Assembly: GCF_003233655.1 (NCBI RefSeq)
Contig: NZ_CP029833.1
Coordinates: 1 to 64,000 of the forward strand
DNA: 64,000 nt
Source of the DNA: Azospirillum ramasamyi
Lineage (GTDB): Bacteria > Pseudomonadota > Alphaproteobacteria > Azospirillales > Azospirillaceae
Direction: 5' to 3'
Each line of letters starts with the position of its first letter. Within the stretch, counting starts at the first letter, position 1. This document shows, in pieces, positions 8,901 through 16,423 of the stretch. A program made the translations under genes and the position numbers. The notes under the pieces are model-generated. The model ran no database searches. It saw only the letters and a program-made list of their open reading frames with translations, and was not told where the DNA came from.

Positions 8901-9410
8901 TCCTCGCCGTACGCGGGGGCGAGGAAGGCCGTCTCCGCGCCGACGGGTCCGTCGCCAGTTCCGGCGGCTGCCGAACTGTGGCGGAGCGCACCGCTTCTCG
9001 ATACCGGGCAGGCGGAGTCCCTGCGCGCGGTGATCGGCGAAGAAACCTGGGCGAGGACGGTGAACGCCTTCCGGCAGACGGTGGACGACAGCATCGCCGC
9101 GATCCGGGAAGCCAGCCGACCGGCTGGAGAAGGCGGGGCGGAGGATGCGTCCGGCAACTCCCCGGCCCAACTCGCTCGCATCGCCCACACGCTGAAGGGG
9201 ACGGCGGCCAACATCGGCGCCGTGCGCTTGAGCCGTCTGGCCTCGCTGATGGAACAGCGGCTGCAGTCGTCCGGCAGCAGCCCGCCCGACGCTCTGCCCG
9301 ACGACCCGCTATGCGGGGAACTTGCGGAGGTCGCCGACGCCACCATGGAGGTGCTGACGGAGCGTCTTCAGCCTTCGGAAAGCCTGGAAGGTCGGGACGA
9401 GATGGTTTGA
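5952..9410 (+). CDS. hybrid sensor histidine kinase (Cache-like sensor, two PAS, HisKA, HATPase, REC, HPt)
   Basis: 1152 residues. TM1 is at about 12-35, then a roughly 240-residue extracytoplasmic sensor resembling dCache/PDC domains, with TM2 at about 280-300. Two PAS domains follow (about 325-440 and 445-565), the second with a clear PAC tail. The HisKA box FLATMSHEIRTPMNG contains His597. ATPase boxes are intact (NLVGNALKFT, DTGIGIP, GGTGLGLAIS). The receiver has phospho-acceptor Asp899 (LMDVQMPVMDG) and LTKP. The C-terminal HPt has His1079 in IAHTLKGTAANIG. It is thus a complete BarA/ArcB-like phosphorelay in one chain, able to pass phosphate to separate regulators such as the three encoded just upstream. 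Confidence 0.95.
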   Translation: MGERLQQHGFIAAVWAATVVIAAGLWAAALMLVHHADAEAMERAERDGRNIAHVVAEQANRTIAEADQILMFLIDDFREHGDVWSHNISRILRQAVERSGILVQLAVIDEHGDLTHTSVEDAPVRVHLADREHFRVHVNNPKAGLFIGKPVFGRASGKWSIQLTRRIDRRDGSFAGVLVASMDPFYFSRSLEDLDVGPNGAVAIIGTDGILRARSLMNDRIIGRDMNDSATLVMARRQSTGFLRATSVIDGILRLQTYRTLSAYPLIVTAAFDEAFFMADTRRRQRIYLLGAAACSFGLFALALLATRQTARLAALARRLAQNEERFRDQAETASDWFWEMDADLRFSALSGPLVPHIANGSLPIGMTREDIALREPGDAARWEEHRRVMERREPFRNFRYRVMTAAGLRYFSVSGRPIFDRKGGFRGYRGSATDITERETAANRLASSEARYRAMFEAVGQPIVTIDEHGTVDAFNRAAERLFGYRAAEVLGGPMTRLLPAAVGAVHDGLLATYRERGGHTPRSEVRELTGRRKDGSEIPLEASLAGWREGDRRYVTGALRDVTAQREIEASLRRAKEAADQANRAKGEFLATMSHEIRTPMNGVLGALALVDGPNLDEEQRQLLDVANRSGKALLQIIDDILDLSKLEAGKAEVEPADFELRAVMRDCIDLLEPTAGARGLILTREVAPAVPQRVRADLRRIRQVLVNLVGNALKFTQRGGVAVRVGLEGEAAPGRPFFLRFEVADTGIGIPEDVQPILFRRFTQGDSSTTRRFGGTGLGLAISRELVTLMDGRIGVVSAEGKGSTFWFTVRCDHAADPCDGVPTAPCAPEPAPPGGRGTTEDSQGLRVLVAEDNEINRDIVVTMLRRAGHRVTAVEDGLQAVRLVEEERFDLVLMDVQMPVMDGVTATRHIRAMPGPASGLPIVALTGNVMPGHRAEYLAAGMTAYLTKPIVAADLFGLLGSVSASRTEPSGMAAAGPRESSPYAGARKAVSAPTGPSPVPAAAELWRSAPLLDTGQAESLRAVIGEETWARTVNAFRQTVDDSIAAIREASRPAGEGGAEDASGNSPAQLARIAHTLKGTAANIGAVRLSRLASLMEQRLQSSGSSPPDALPDDPLCGELAEVADATMEVLTERLQPSESLEGRDEMV

Positions 9411-9519
9411 GGCGGCGAAGACGGAACGGCTTCGATTAACGCTGCTCGAAAGCGAAACCAGAGAAGCCGAAGAGCCAGGGCCGCGGTCATTGATGACGGT
9501 CGCGGCATTGGAATCCGCT

Positions 9520-10245
9520 TCAGAGCCCGATGAAGGGCTGCATCAGCCGTCCCATCAGCCCGGTGAAGCGCAGCGGCGCGTCGGTCGCGATCAGGCAGAT
9601 GCAGTCGCGGTGGCTGTCGGCGATGGGCTGGTGGTCGGTGTCGCCGTCCAGCTCGGCCAGATCGCCGGGGCCGTAGCGGCCGAGTTCATCGGCGAAATGG
9701 CCGCTCAGCACCACGGTCAGCTCCAGGCCGCCATGGCCGTGATGGGGCAGGGCGGTGCCGGGGGCGATGCGCAGAAGCTGGGCGGCGCCGCCCGTCGCGC
9801 TGCGCGGCATCAGCTCCACCCGCCGGACGCCGGGCGCCAGCCGCTGCCATGTCAGCCTGTCCAGCTCGGTCGTGCGCGGCACATAGGGCCGCAAGGGCGC
9901 CGGTATGGCCGGGCCGCCCAGGAGGGGCGGATCGGCCGGCCGGCGCCCGCCCCACGCGAGGCCGGCGCGCCCGGCCTTGCACGGGTTGGCGGGGGCCTCC
10001 TCCAGGTCCAGGCGGGCCAGCGTGGCGGACAGCGACAGGGTTTCGAGCGGGGCGGGTGGCAGTTCCTCCAGCAGGGCGCCGCCCAGCGCCTCCACCTCCG
10101 CCAGGGCGGCGCGGCAGTCGGGGCAGTGGGCGAGATGGACGGCGACGGCCAGCGACAGCCCCTCTGCGAGGCTGCCGGCACCATAGGCCACCAGCAGGGC
10201 GTCGCTGGGGTGGTGGTTCGGCAGGAAGGCGTGTGGCGCGGTCAT
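9520..10245 (-). CDS. chrR: ChrR-type zinc-binding cupin anti-sigma factor
   Basis: 241 residues. The N-terminal anti-sigma domain has the zinc motif H37-xxx-C41-xx-C44 plus an upstream His (11-12). The C-terminal cupin has H169-x-H171-xxx-E175 and His205. Residue spacings agree with those I recall for Rhodobacter sphaeroides ChrR (HxH, Glu four residues on, His thirty later). Family role: it holds sigma-E inactive in the cytoplasm until singlet oxygen triggers its turnover. The start overlaps the rpoE stop by 4 bp (ATGA), so sigma and anti-sigma factors are made together. Confidence 0.93.
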   Translation of the reverse strand: MTAPHAFLPNHHPSDALLVAYGAGSLAEGLSLAVAVHLAHCPDCRAALAEVEALGGALLEELPPAPLETLSLSATLARLDLEEAPANPCKAGRAGLAWGGRRPADPPLLGGPAIPAPLRPYVPRTTELDRLTWQRLAPGVRRVELMPRSATGGAAQLLRIAPGTALPHHGHGGLELTVVLSGHFADELGRYGPGDLAELDGDTDHQPIADSHRDCICLIATDAPLRFTGLMGRLMQPFIGL

Positions 10246-10889
10246 CGGTCGTCGTCTCCCAGCGCCTTGCGGATCTTGAGCATGGCAAGACGCAGGCGCG
10301 ATTTCACCGTGCCCAGCGGCACGTCCAGCCTTTCGGCGATGGCCGGGTGGGCGAGGTCGGCGAAGAAGGACAGCTGAACCACCTCCGCCTGTTCCGGCGT
10401 CAGCGCGGCCAATGCGCTGCGCAGGCGGCGGGCACGGCGGTCGCCGTCCAGCAATTCGTCGGCACCGGGGCGGTCGTCCTCATGCTCCAGCAATTCGTCG
10501 TCCGACACCTCCGGGTGGCGTTCGCGGCGAAGGGCGTCGATGCGCAGGTTGCGCGCGATGGTGAAGACCCAGGTCGCCGCCTCCGCCTTCGCCGGATCGT
10601 AGAGCGAGGCCTTGCGCCACACCGACAGCATGGTGTCCTGCGCCAGATCCTCCGCCCGCTGCGCCGGCAGGCCCAGCTTCAGCATGTAGGCCTTCACCCG
10701 CGGGGCGAAATGGCCGAACAGCCGGGCGAAGGCCGCCCGGTCGCCGGAGGCCACCGCGACCAGATCGTCCGACAGCAGTGCCGCCAGCGCATCGTCGGGA
10801 GGCCGGGCGGGGAGGGGCCGGGCAGCCCCGGTCCTGTTCTGGTCCGGGCCGGCGGCGTGCGACAGAAATGAGGCCAGCGGTGCGATCAT
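10242..10889 (-). CDS. rpoE: ECF11-type RNA polymerase sigma factor (RpoE)
   Basis: 215 residues. Region 2 includes FARLFGHFAPRVKAYMLKLG, then AEDLAQDTMLSVWRKA and the IARNLRIDALRR segment. Region 4 includes LTPEQAEVVQLSFF and HPAIAERLDVPLGTVKSRLR. The sigma factor pairs with ChrR, and the group directs singlet-oxygen and photo-oxidative stress genes. The start at 10889 (MIAPLASF) is favoured because a sigma-E-type promoter ends only eight bases upstream, which rules out the longer in-frame start at 11045. If that promoter is real, the mRNA is leaderless or nearly so. No convincing ribosome-binding site precedes the ATG. Confidence 0.93.
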   Translation of the reverse strand: MIAPLASFLSHAAGPDQNRTGAARPLPARPPDDALAALLSDDLVAVASGDRAAFARLFGHFAPRVKAYMLKLGLPAQRAEDLAQDTMLSVWRKASLYDPAKAEAATWVFTIARNLRIDALRRERHPEVSDDELLEHEDDRPGADELLDGDRRARRLRSALAALTPEQAEVVQLSFFADLAHPAIAERLDVPLGTVKSRLRLAMLKIRKALGDDDR

Positions 10890-10897
10890 GCCCAGGA

Positions 10898-10923
10898 TAC
10901 GCCGACGCTGCCGCTTCGGATCA
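10898..10923 (-). promoter_or_regulatory. candidate sigma-E promoter of rpoE-chrR (autoregulation)
   Basis: On the minus strand, TGATCC (10923-10918), a 16-base spacer and CGTA (10901-10898, continuing TCC) match the two other elements found in this window. The TGATCC -35 agrees with the ECF11 promoter pattern I recall. The -10 lies eight bases from the rpoE ATG, so transcription should start at or within a few bases of the start codon. Confidence 0.75.
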
Positions 10924-11009
10924 CCGCTCGTGAGACATTTTGCCTGTGAGAACTTTTCGGCGCGCATTTCGTCCACTCGACCGGAGCGCCGGAAACCGCG
11001 AGCGTGGCA

Positions 11010-11035
11010 TGATCCAACCGTGGCCGACCGCCGTA
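11010..11035 (+). promoter_or_regulatory. candidate sigma-E promoter of the FAD oxidoreductase operon
   Basis: TGATCC (11010-11015), a 16-base spacer and CGTA (11032-11035, continuing TCT) have the same layout as the divergent rpoE promoter and the SDR promoter at 16424-16449. The predicted start near 11043 gives a leader of about 120 bases, which contains a 14-bp direct repeat (CCCGATCACGTCCA at 11092-11105 and 11108-11121). Confidence 0.75.
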
Positions 11036-11161
11036 TCTGGATCACCCGTGCCGGACCTACCTATTTCGGATAGGGTCCGGTCCCGACTACGCCCGATCAC
11101 GTCCACACCCGATCACGTCCAAGCCCCGTCACGTCAAAGACCCCGAGAAGGGCCGTCCGCC

Positions 11162-12556
11162 ATGCTGCTTTCCGATCCCGCCCGTCCGCCATCGGCCCCG
11201 CTCGACATCGCCGTGATCGGCTCCGGCATCGCCGGGCTGTCGGCGGCCTGGCTGCTGTCGAAGACGCATCGCGTCACCCTCTACGAGAAGGAGGACCGGC
11301 CGGGCGGCCATGCCAACACGGTGGAGGCCGACGGCGCCGGGCCGGTCGATACCGGTTTCATCGTCTACAACGAACCCTGCTATCCCAATCTGGTGGCGCT
11401 GTTCGACCGGCTGGGCGTGCGCACCTGCGCCACCGACATGAGCTTCGCGGCCTCGCTCGACGGCGGGCGGGTGGAATATGCCGGAAGTTCCCTCGGCACG
11501 CTGTTCGCGCAGAAAAGCAACCTGCTGCGCCCGCGCTTCTGGCGGATGCTGGCCGACCTGCTGCGCTTCTACCGCGAGGCGCCGGGGCTGCTGGCGGAGT
11601 TGTCGGAGGGGCCGGCGGCGGAGACGCTGACGCTCGGGCAGTTCCTCGACCGCGGCGGCTATTCCGATGCCTTCGTCCGCGACCATCTGCTGCCGATGGC
11701 CGCCGCCATCTGGTCCAGCCCGGCCGAGGCGATGCGTGACCATCCCGCTTCCGCCTTCATCCGCTTCTGCGACAATCACGGCCTGCTGAAGATCAAGGGC
11801 CGCCCGGTCTGGCGCACGGTGGAGGGCGGGAGCCGCAGCTATGTCGAACGCATGCTGGCGGACATGCCCGGCGCACTGCGCCTGAACTGCGCAATCGAGG
11901 GGATCACCCGCGAGGAGGGGCGCGTCCTGGTGCGCGACCGCCGCGGCGAGGTGCGGGCCCATGACCATGCCGTGATCGCCACCCATGCCGATCAGGCGCT
12001 CGCCCTGCTGGAGGATGCGGGCGAGGAGGAGCGCCGGCTGCTGGGCGCCTTCGGCTACGAGCGCAATCTCGCGATCCTGCACACCGACGCCGACCTGATG
12101 CCGAAACGCCGGGCCGTGTGGTCGAGCTGGAACTATCTCAGCAGCCAGGGCGAGGGCGGCAAGGACGGCGACGCCGTCTGCGTCACCTACTGGATGAACC
12201 GGCTGCAGCGGTTCCTGCCGCGCGAGCGCGACCTGTTCGTGACGCTGAACCCGTCCCATCCGCCATGCGAGGGCAGCATCCTGCGCAGCGTGCTCTATGA
12301 CCACCCCATCTTCGGGATGGAGGCGCTCGCGGCGCAGAAGCGGCTGTGGACCCTGCAGGGACGGCGGCGGACCTGGTTCGCCGGCTCCTATTTCGGCGCC
12401 GGGTTCCACGAGGACGGCGTGCAGGCGGGGCTGGCGGTGGCGGAGGCGCTGGGCGGGCTGCGCCGGCCCTGGACCGTGCCGAACGAGTCCGGCCGCATCC
12501 ATCTCGGGCCGCGCTCCGCTCCCGCCGCTCCCGTCGCCGGCAAGGAGGCCGCGTGA
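11162..12556 (+). CDS. FAD-dependent oxidoreductase (amine oxidase / desaturase-like)
   Basis: 464 residues. An N-terminal Rossmann fold, IAVIGSGIAGLSAAW (17-30), binds FAD and is followed by the VTLYEKEDRPGGHANT dinucleotide segment. The remainder resembles the NAD(P)-binding/amine oxidase superfamily proteins routinely found next to DUF1365 and Cfa-like genes. The substrate is not evident. A role in modifying fatty acyl chains is inferred from the neighbours and from the sigma-E-dependent RSP1087-1091 operon of R. sphaeroides (recalled). The start was chosen at 11162 (MLLSDPA), with GAGAAG at 11145-11150. The stop overlaps the next ATG by one base, so these are co-translated. Confidence 0.88.
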   Translation: MLLSDPARPPSAPLDIAVIGSGIAGLSAAWLLSKTHRVTLYEKEDRPGGHANTVEADGAGPVDTGFIVYNEPCYPNLVALFDRLGVRTCATDMSFAASLDGGRVEYAGSSLGTLFAQKSNLLRPRFWRMLADLLRFYREAPGLLAELSEGPAAETLTLGQFLDRGGYSDAFVRDHLLPMAAAIWSSPAEAMRDHPASAFIRFCDNHGLLKIKGRPVWRTVEGGSRSYVERMLADMPGALRLNCAIEGITREEGRVLVRDRRGEVRAHDHAVIATHADQALALLEDAGEEERRLLGAFGYERNLAILHTDADLMPKRRAVWSSWNYLSSQGEGGKDGDAVCVTYWMNRLQRFLPRERDLFVTLNPSHPPCEGSILRSVLYDHPIFGMEALAAQKRLWTLQGRRRTWFAGSYFGAGFHEDGVQAGLAVAEALGGLRRPWTVPNESGRIHLGPRSAPAAPVAGKEAA

Positions 12557-13365
12557 TGGAGGGGCGGCGCTTCGCCTCCGGCCTTTATGTCGGCACGGTG
12601 ATGCACCACCGGGTGAAGCCGGTGCGCCACCGCCTGTCCTACCGCGTGTTCAGCCTGCTGGCCGATCTGGACGAGCTTCCCCGGCTGGACCGCGACCTGC
12701 GGCTGTTCGGCCACAACCGTTTCGGCCTGACCGCTTTCCACGACCGCGATTTCGGGCCGTTGGATGGGGCGGGCATCGGCCTGAAGCAATGGGCGGAGGC
12801 GCAGCTGGCCGCAGCCGGGATCGGGGCGGGCGGGCCGGTGCGGCTGCTGTGCTTCCCGCGGGTTCTGGGCTTCGTCTTCAACCCGCTCTGCGTCTGGTTC
12901 TGCCACCGGCAGGACGAGACGCTGGCCGCCGTCATCCATGAGGTGACCAACACCTTCGGCCAGCGCCACGCCTACCTGATCCCGGCGGCGCGCGGAGCGG
13001 ACGGGCTGGTGCGCCAGCGCTGCGACAAGCGGTTCTACGTGTCGCCCTTCATGGACATGGAGACGGCCTATCACTTCCGCATCCGCCCGCCCTCGGGCGA
13101 GGCGGGGGAGCCGCTGGCCGTCGCGATCCGCCAGACCGATGCGGCGGGTCCGGTGCTGCATGCGTCGCTCGCCCTGCGGCGGGTGGAGCTGAGCGACGGC
13201 GCCATCCTGCGCGCCTGGGCCCGGCATCCGCTGATGACCGCCAAGGTGGTCGCCGGCATCCATTGGGAGGCGCTGCATCTCTGGCGCAAGGGGCTGGCGG
13301 TCCGCCCGCGCCCGCCCGCACCCGCCCATCCGGTGACCGTCGTCGACGGCCCGACCCGTTTCTGA
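12556..13365 (+). CDS. DUF1365 family protein
   Basis: 269 residues. It begins SGLYVGTVMHHRVKPVRHRLSYRVF, the characteristic DUF1365 opening, and contains VLGFVFNPLCVWFCH, HEVTNTFGQRHAYLI and KRFYVSPFMDMETAYHFRI, all typical of the family. The biochemical activity is not established to my knowledge. It almost always sits between an amine-oxidase-like gene and a cyclopropane-fatty-acid-synthase-like gene, as here, so it is presumed to act in the same lipid modification. The start is fixed by the one-base overlap with the previous stop and GGAGG nearby. Confidence 0.92.
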   Translation: MEGRRFASGLYVGTVMHHRVKPVRHRLSYRVFSLLADLDELPRLDRDLRLFGHNRFGLTAFHDRDFGPLDGAGIGLKQWAEAQLAAAGIGAGGPVRLLCFPRVLGFVFNPLCVWFCHRQDETLAAVIHEVTNTFGQRHAYLIPAARGADGLVRQRCDKRFYVSPFMDMETAYHFRIRPPSGEAGEPLAVAIRQTDAAGPVLHASLALRRVELSDGAILRAWARHPLMTAKVVAGIHWEALHLWRKGLAVRPRPPAPAHPVTVVDGPTRF

Positions 13366-13389
13366 CCGTTCCCGAGAAGGCTTTTCCGC

Positions 13390-14637
13390 ATGACCGACAT
13401 CGCTGCACCCGCGCTTCGCCGTCACCCCAGGTGGCTGCGGCTGGTGACCGGACACGATCTGTGGACCGGCGTGCTGCAGAGGATGGCCGCCCGCATCCGC
13501 GTCGGCGAACTGACCCTGCGCCTGCCGGACGGGCGGACGATGCGGTTCGGCGACGGGACCACCGGCCCGCAGGCCGATCTGGCGCTGCTCGACGGGTCGG
13601 CGGCGCGGCGGCTGGTGCTGGGCGGCGGGATCGGCATGGCCGAGGCCTACGGCGACGGGCTGTGGCACAGCGGCGACCTGCCGGCGCTGATCGAGCTGGC
13701 GATCCGCAACGAGGCGGCGCTGAGGGGCGTGCTGAAGGGCAGTCTGGCGGCGTCGGCGATCAACCGGCTGTTCCACCGCAGCCGCGCCAATTCCCGCCGA
13801 GGCAGCCGGCGCAACATCGCTTTCCATTACGACCTCGGCAACGAGTTCTACCGGCTGTGGCTCGACCCCGGCATGACCTATTCCTCCGCCCTGTACGGGG
13901 ATGAGGGACAGAGCCTGGAGGACGCGCAGGACGCCAAGATCCGCCGCGTCGCCGAACTTCTGCAGCTGCGGCCCGGCGACCGGGTGCTGGAGATCGGTTG
14001 CGGCTGGGGCGGCATGGCGGAGCATCTGGCCGGCCATGGCGGCGCTTCGGTCGTCGGACTCACCCTTTCGGCGGAACAGCTGTCCTTCGCCCGCCGCCGC
14101 ATGGCCGAGGCCGGGCTGGCCGGCAGGGTCGATCTGCGGCTGATGGATTATCGCGATGCCGGCGGCAGCTTCGACCGCATCGTCTCCATCGAGATGATCG
14201 AGGCGGTGGGAGAGGAGCATTGGCCGCGCTATTTCGCCAGCCTGCGCGACCGGCTGGTTCCCGGCGGGGCGGCGGTGGTCCAGGCGATCACCATCGACGA
14301 CGCCCGGTTCCCGCGCTACCGCCGCAACTGCGACTTCATCCAGCGCCACATCTTCCCCGGCGGGCTGCTGCCCTGCCCGTCCGCCCTGCGCGCCGAGGCG
14401 GAGCGGGCCGGACTGGTGGTGGAGCATGTCGAGACCTTCGGCGCCTCCTATGCCCGCACCTGCGCCGAGTGGCGCCGCCGCTTCCACGAGGCCGCGCCGC
14501 GGGTCGCCGCCATGGGCTTCGATCCGCGGTTCCGCCGGCTGTGGGACTATTACCTCGCCTATTGCGAGGCGGGATTCCGCGCCGGCACCATCGATGTCGG
14601 GCTCTGGCGCTTCCGCCGGCCCGGCCCGGCGCCCTGA
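13390..14637 (+). CDS. cyclopropane-fatty-acyl-phospholipid synthase-like methyltransferase
   Basis: 415 residues. An N-terminal lipid-binding domain precedes a class I SAM methyltransferase core with VLEIGCGWGGMAEHLA at about 198-213. Family motifs include NIAFHYDLGNEFYRLWLDPGM and GMTYSSALY, with SIEMIEAVGEEHWPRYF later. Members add a methylene or methyl group to unsaturated acyl chains of membrane phospholipids. In this genomic setting a methyl transfer, as in methylated or furan fatty acid synthesis, is as plausible as ring formation. The 24-bp gap to DUF1365 carries GAGAAGG as a ribosome-binding site. It is the third gene of the sigma-E operon. Confidence 0.92.
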   Translation: MTDIAAPALRRHPRWLRLVTGHDLWTGVLQRMAARIRVGELTLRLPDGRTMRFGDGTTGPQADLALLDGSAARRLVLGGGIGMAEAYGDGLWHSGDLPALIELAIRNEAALRGVLKGSLAASAINRLFHRSRANSRRGSRRNIAFHYDLGNEFYRLWLDPGMTYSSALYGDEGQSLEDAQDAKIRRVAELLQLRPGDRVLEIGCGWGGMAEHLAGHGGASVVGLTLSAEQLSFARRRMAEAGLAGRVDLRLMDYRDAGGSFDRIVSIEMIEAVGEEHWPRYFASLRDRLVPGGAAVVQAITIDDARFPRYRRNCDFIQRHIFPGGLLPCPSALRAEAERAGLVVEHVETFGASYARTCAEWRRRFHEAAPRVAAMGFDPRFRRLWDYYLAYCEAGFRAGTIDVGLWRFRRPGPAP

Positions 14638-14653
14638 ACGGAGGCCTTCCGCG

Positions 14654-15181
14654 ATGAAGGTGGAGGATTTCGCCGGGACCGGGCCGGAATTGCGGATCGA
14701 GCGGTATTTCGCCGGCCGCACCCGCGCCTGGGGCCTGTTCGAGGATCGGTTCGGCACCTTGCGCCGCAGCTTCACCGTCGTCATCGACGGGCATTGGGAC
14801 GGGCGGGAACTGACGCTGGACGAACGGTTCGACTATGCCGACGGCGAAAGCGACCGCCGGGTCTGGCGCATCGCCAGGACCGGCGATGGGCGGTACGAAG
14901 GGCGGGCCGACGACGTGATCGGCAAGGCGGTCGGCCGGTCGGCCGGCAACGCGCTCAACTGGACCTACGAGATGGCGCTGAAGGTCGGCGGCGGCCGTTG
15001 GCGGGTGCGTTTCGACGACTGGATGTGGCTGCAGCCGGGCGATGCGCTGATCAACCGCGCCAACGTCTATCGCTGGGGAGTGTGGATCGGCACCGTCAGC
15101 CTGTTCTTCCTGCCCGAAGGGCGGCTCTCCGAGCCGGGCACCGTCACCGCGGCGGGGCCGCCCCCAGCCGCCGCCGGATGA
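14654..15181 (+). CDS. DUF3833 family protein
   Basis: 175 residues. It contains FAGTGPELRIERYFAGRTRAWG, then LTLDERFDYADGE and DDVIGKAVGRSAGNALNWTYEM, all recognisable DUF3833 segments. There is no signal peptide at this start, though many homologues are lipoproteins. ACGGAGG lies 10 bp upstream of the ATG. It is the last gene of the sigma-E operon; its 3' end overlaps the convergent SnoaL-like gene by 38 bp. The function is unknown, but it belongs to the same stress-lipid locus. Confidence 0.9.
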   Translation: MKVEDFAGTGPELRIERYFAGRTRAWGLFEDRFGTLRRSFTVVIDGHWDGRELTLDERFDYADGESDRRVWRIARTGDGRYEGRADDVIGKAVGRSAGNALNWTYEMALKVGGGRWRVRFDDWMWLQPGDALINRANVYRWGVWIGTVSLFFLPEGRLSEPGTVTAAGPPPAAAG

Positions 15182-15605
15182 GGCGGAGCGGCGCGCCCAG
15201 CACCGGCAGGCGCAGGTAGACATGCTCGCCGGAATCCCAATGGTCGACGTGCTCGGACACCCGGCCGTCGGGAGCCTGCCGGACCTCGCTGGTGCCGATG
15301 ACGTCCATCCGGCCGATGCCGGTCACCGTCGCCTCGAAGCGCCAGCGCAGGATCGCCAGATCCTCGGCGGGCAGCCGGTGCGTGACGGTGAAGCGCAGAT
15401 CCCGGCAGCCGTTCAGCGTGTGGAGCAGGGCCGCGCGCACCGCGTCGCGCCCATGGGCGTCGTTGAAGGGATCGCGGAAGCGCACCTCCGGCACCGTCAG
15501 CGCGGTCAGCCGGTCGAGCGTGTCATGGCTCAAGGTTTCGAAGAAGGCGACCCAGGCGTCGAGCCCGCGCGCCCTCGGTTCGTCGATCATGTTCCCCGCC
15601 ATCAT
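15144..15605 (-). CDS. SnoaL-like / nuclear transport factor 2 fold protein
   Basis: 153 residues with the cone-like fold signature: WVAFFETLSHDTLDRLTALT, then VRFRDPFNDAHGRDAVRAALLHTL and FEATVTGIGRMDVIGTSEV. Such proteins include isomerases, cyclases and non-enzymatic binders. The specific role is unknown. Its ATG overlaps the SDR stop by 4 bp (ATGATGG), making it the second gene of a two-gene operon from the sigma-E-type promoter at 16424-16449. A start at 15590 (MIDEPR) is possible. Confidence 0.85.
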   Translation of the reverse strand: MMAGNMIDEPRARGLDAWVAFFETLSHDTLDRLTALTVPEVRFRDPFNDAHGRDAVRAALLHTLNGCRDLRFTVTHRLPAEDLAILRWRFEATVTGIGRMDVIGTSEVRQAPDGRVSEHVDHWDSGEHVYLRLPVLGAPLRLIRRRLGAAPPR

Positions 15606-16390
15606 GCCCCCGTCGCCTTGCGGACCAGCGGGAAGTAGGCCCGATAGGGCAGCAGGCGCGCCAGCTTCAGCTTGCGGGTGAAGCGTTTGGGAAAGGCGAT
15701 TTCGAAGCCGCCGCTGTCCAGCCCGTCGGCCAGTACCCGCGCCGCGTCCTCGACCGGCATCAGGTCCGGCATGGGAAAGCCGTTGCGGGCGGTGAGCGGC
15801 GTGTCGACGAAACCGGGGCAGACCAGTTGGAGGCGGATTCCGGCACGGTCGCAGTCGGGCTTCAGCGCTTCGCACAGGTTGATCAGCGCCGCCTTGCTCG
15901 GACCATAAGCCGCCGCGGTCGGCAGGCCGCGGTATCCGGCGACCGAGGCCACCACCGCCACATGCCCGCGGCCACGGGCGCGCATCCTTGGCAGCAGCGC
16001 CTCCAGGCCATGGACGACGCCCATATAGTTGACCTCCATCAGCCGGCGGGCGGTGTCGGCCGAGAAATCGCCCAGCGACATCGGGATGTGGGTGCCGGCG
16101 TTCAGCACCGCCCGGTCGATCGGACCCAGCGTGCTTTCGATGGCGGCGACGGTGGCGGCGGTCGCCTCGCGGTCGGTGACGTCCAGCGGGAAGATGCGCA
16201 TGCGCTCCGCCGAGGATCGGGCGGTTGCCGCCAGATCGCCAGTGTTGCGGGCGGACAGCGCCACCCGCCCGCCGGCATTGGCGAGGTGGATCGCCAGCGC
16301 TTGGCCGATGCCGCTGCTGGCGCCGGTGATCCAGGTCAGTGGTGTCCCGCCAATCCGATCGGCCTGTTGGCCGTTTCCCCCGCCGTCCAT
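15602..16390 (-). CDS. short-chain dehydrogenase/reductase (stress-lipid locus)
   Basis: 262 residues. The cofactor motif TGASSGIG is at 22-29, NAG at 97-99, and the catalytic triad is Ser149, Tyr162 and Lys166 (YGPSK). It uses NAD(P)H to reduce or oxidise an unidentified substrate. The chosen start (16390, MDGGGN) has GCGGAG seven bases upstream; a longer in-frame start at 16450 would lie upstream of the predicted transcript start. The gene is convergent with the FAD oxidoreductase operon and carries the same promoter type, so both belong to one regulon. Confidence 0.9.
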   Translation of the reverse strand: MDGGGNGQQADRIGGTPLTWITGASSGIGQALAIHLANAGGRVALSARNTGDLAATARSSAERMRIFPLDVTDREATAATVAAIESTLGPIDRAVLNAGTHIPMSLGDFSADTARRLMEVNYMGVVHGLEALLPRMRARGRGHVAVVASVAGYRGLPTAAAYGPSKAALINLCEALKPDCDRAGIRLQLVCPGFVDTPLTARNGFPMPDLMPVEDAARVLADGLDSGGFEIAFPKRFTRKLKLARLLPYRAYFPLVRKATGA

Positions 16391-16423
16391 GGTGTGCTCC
16401 GCAGCTTTTCCCGCTGTTCCCGC

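Noticed and set aside
5805..9188. A long open frame antisense to the hybrid kinase
   Set aside because: High GC content leaves few stops on the opposite strand. The kinase on the plus strand has clear domains in order; the antisense translation has none.
11022..11044. A second TGATCC on the minus strand (11044-11039) upstream of rpoE
   Set aside because: Sixteen bases on, there is no CGTA; the nearer element at 10923-10898 is complete.
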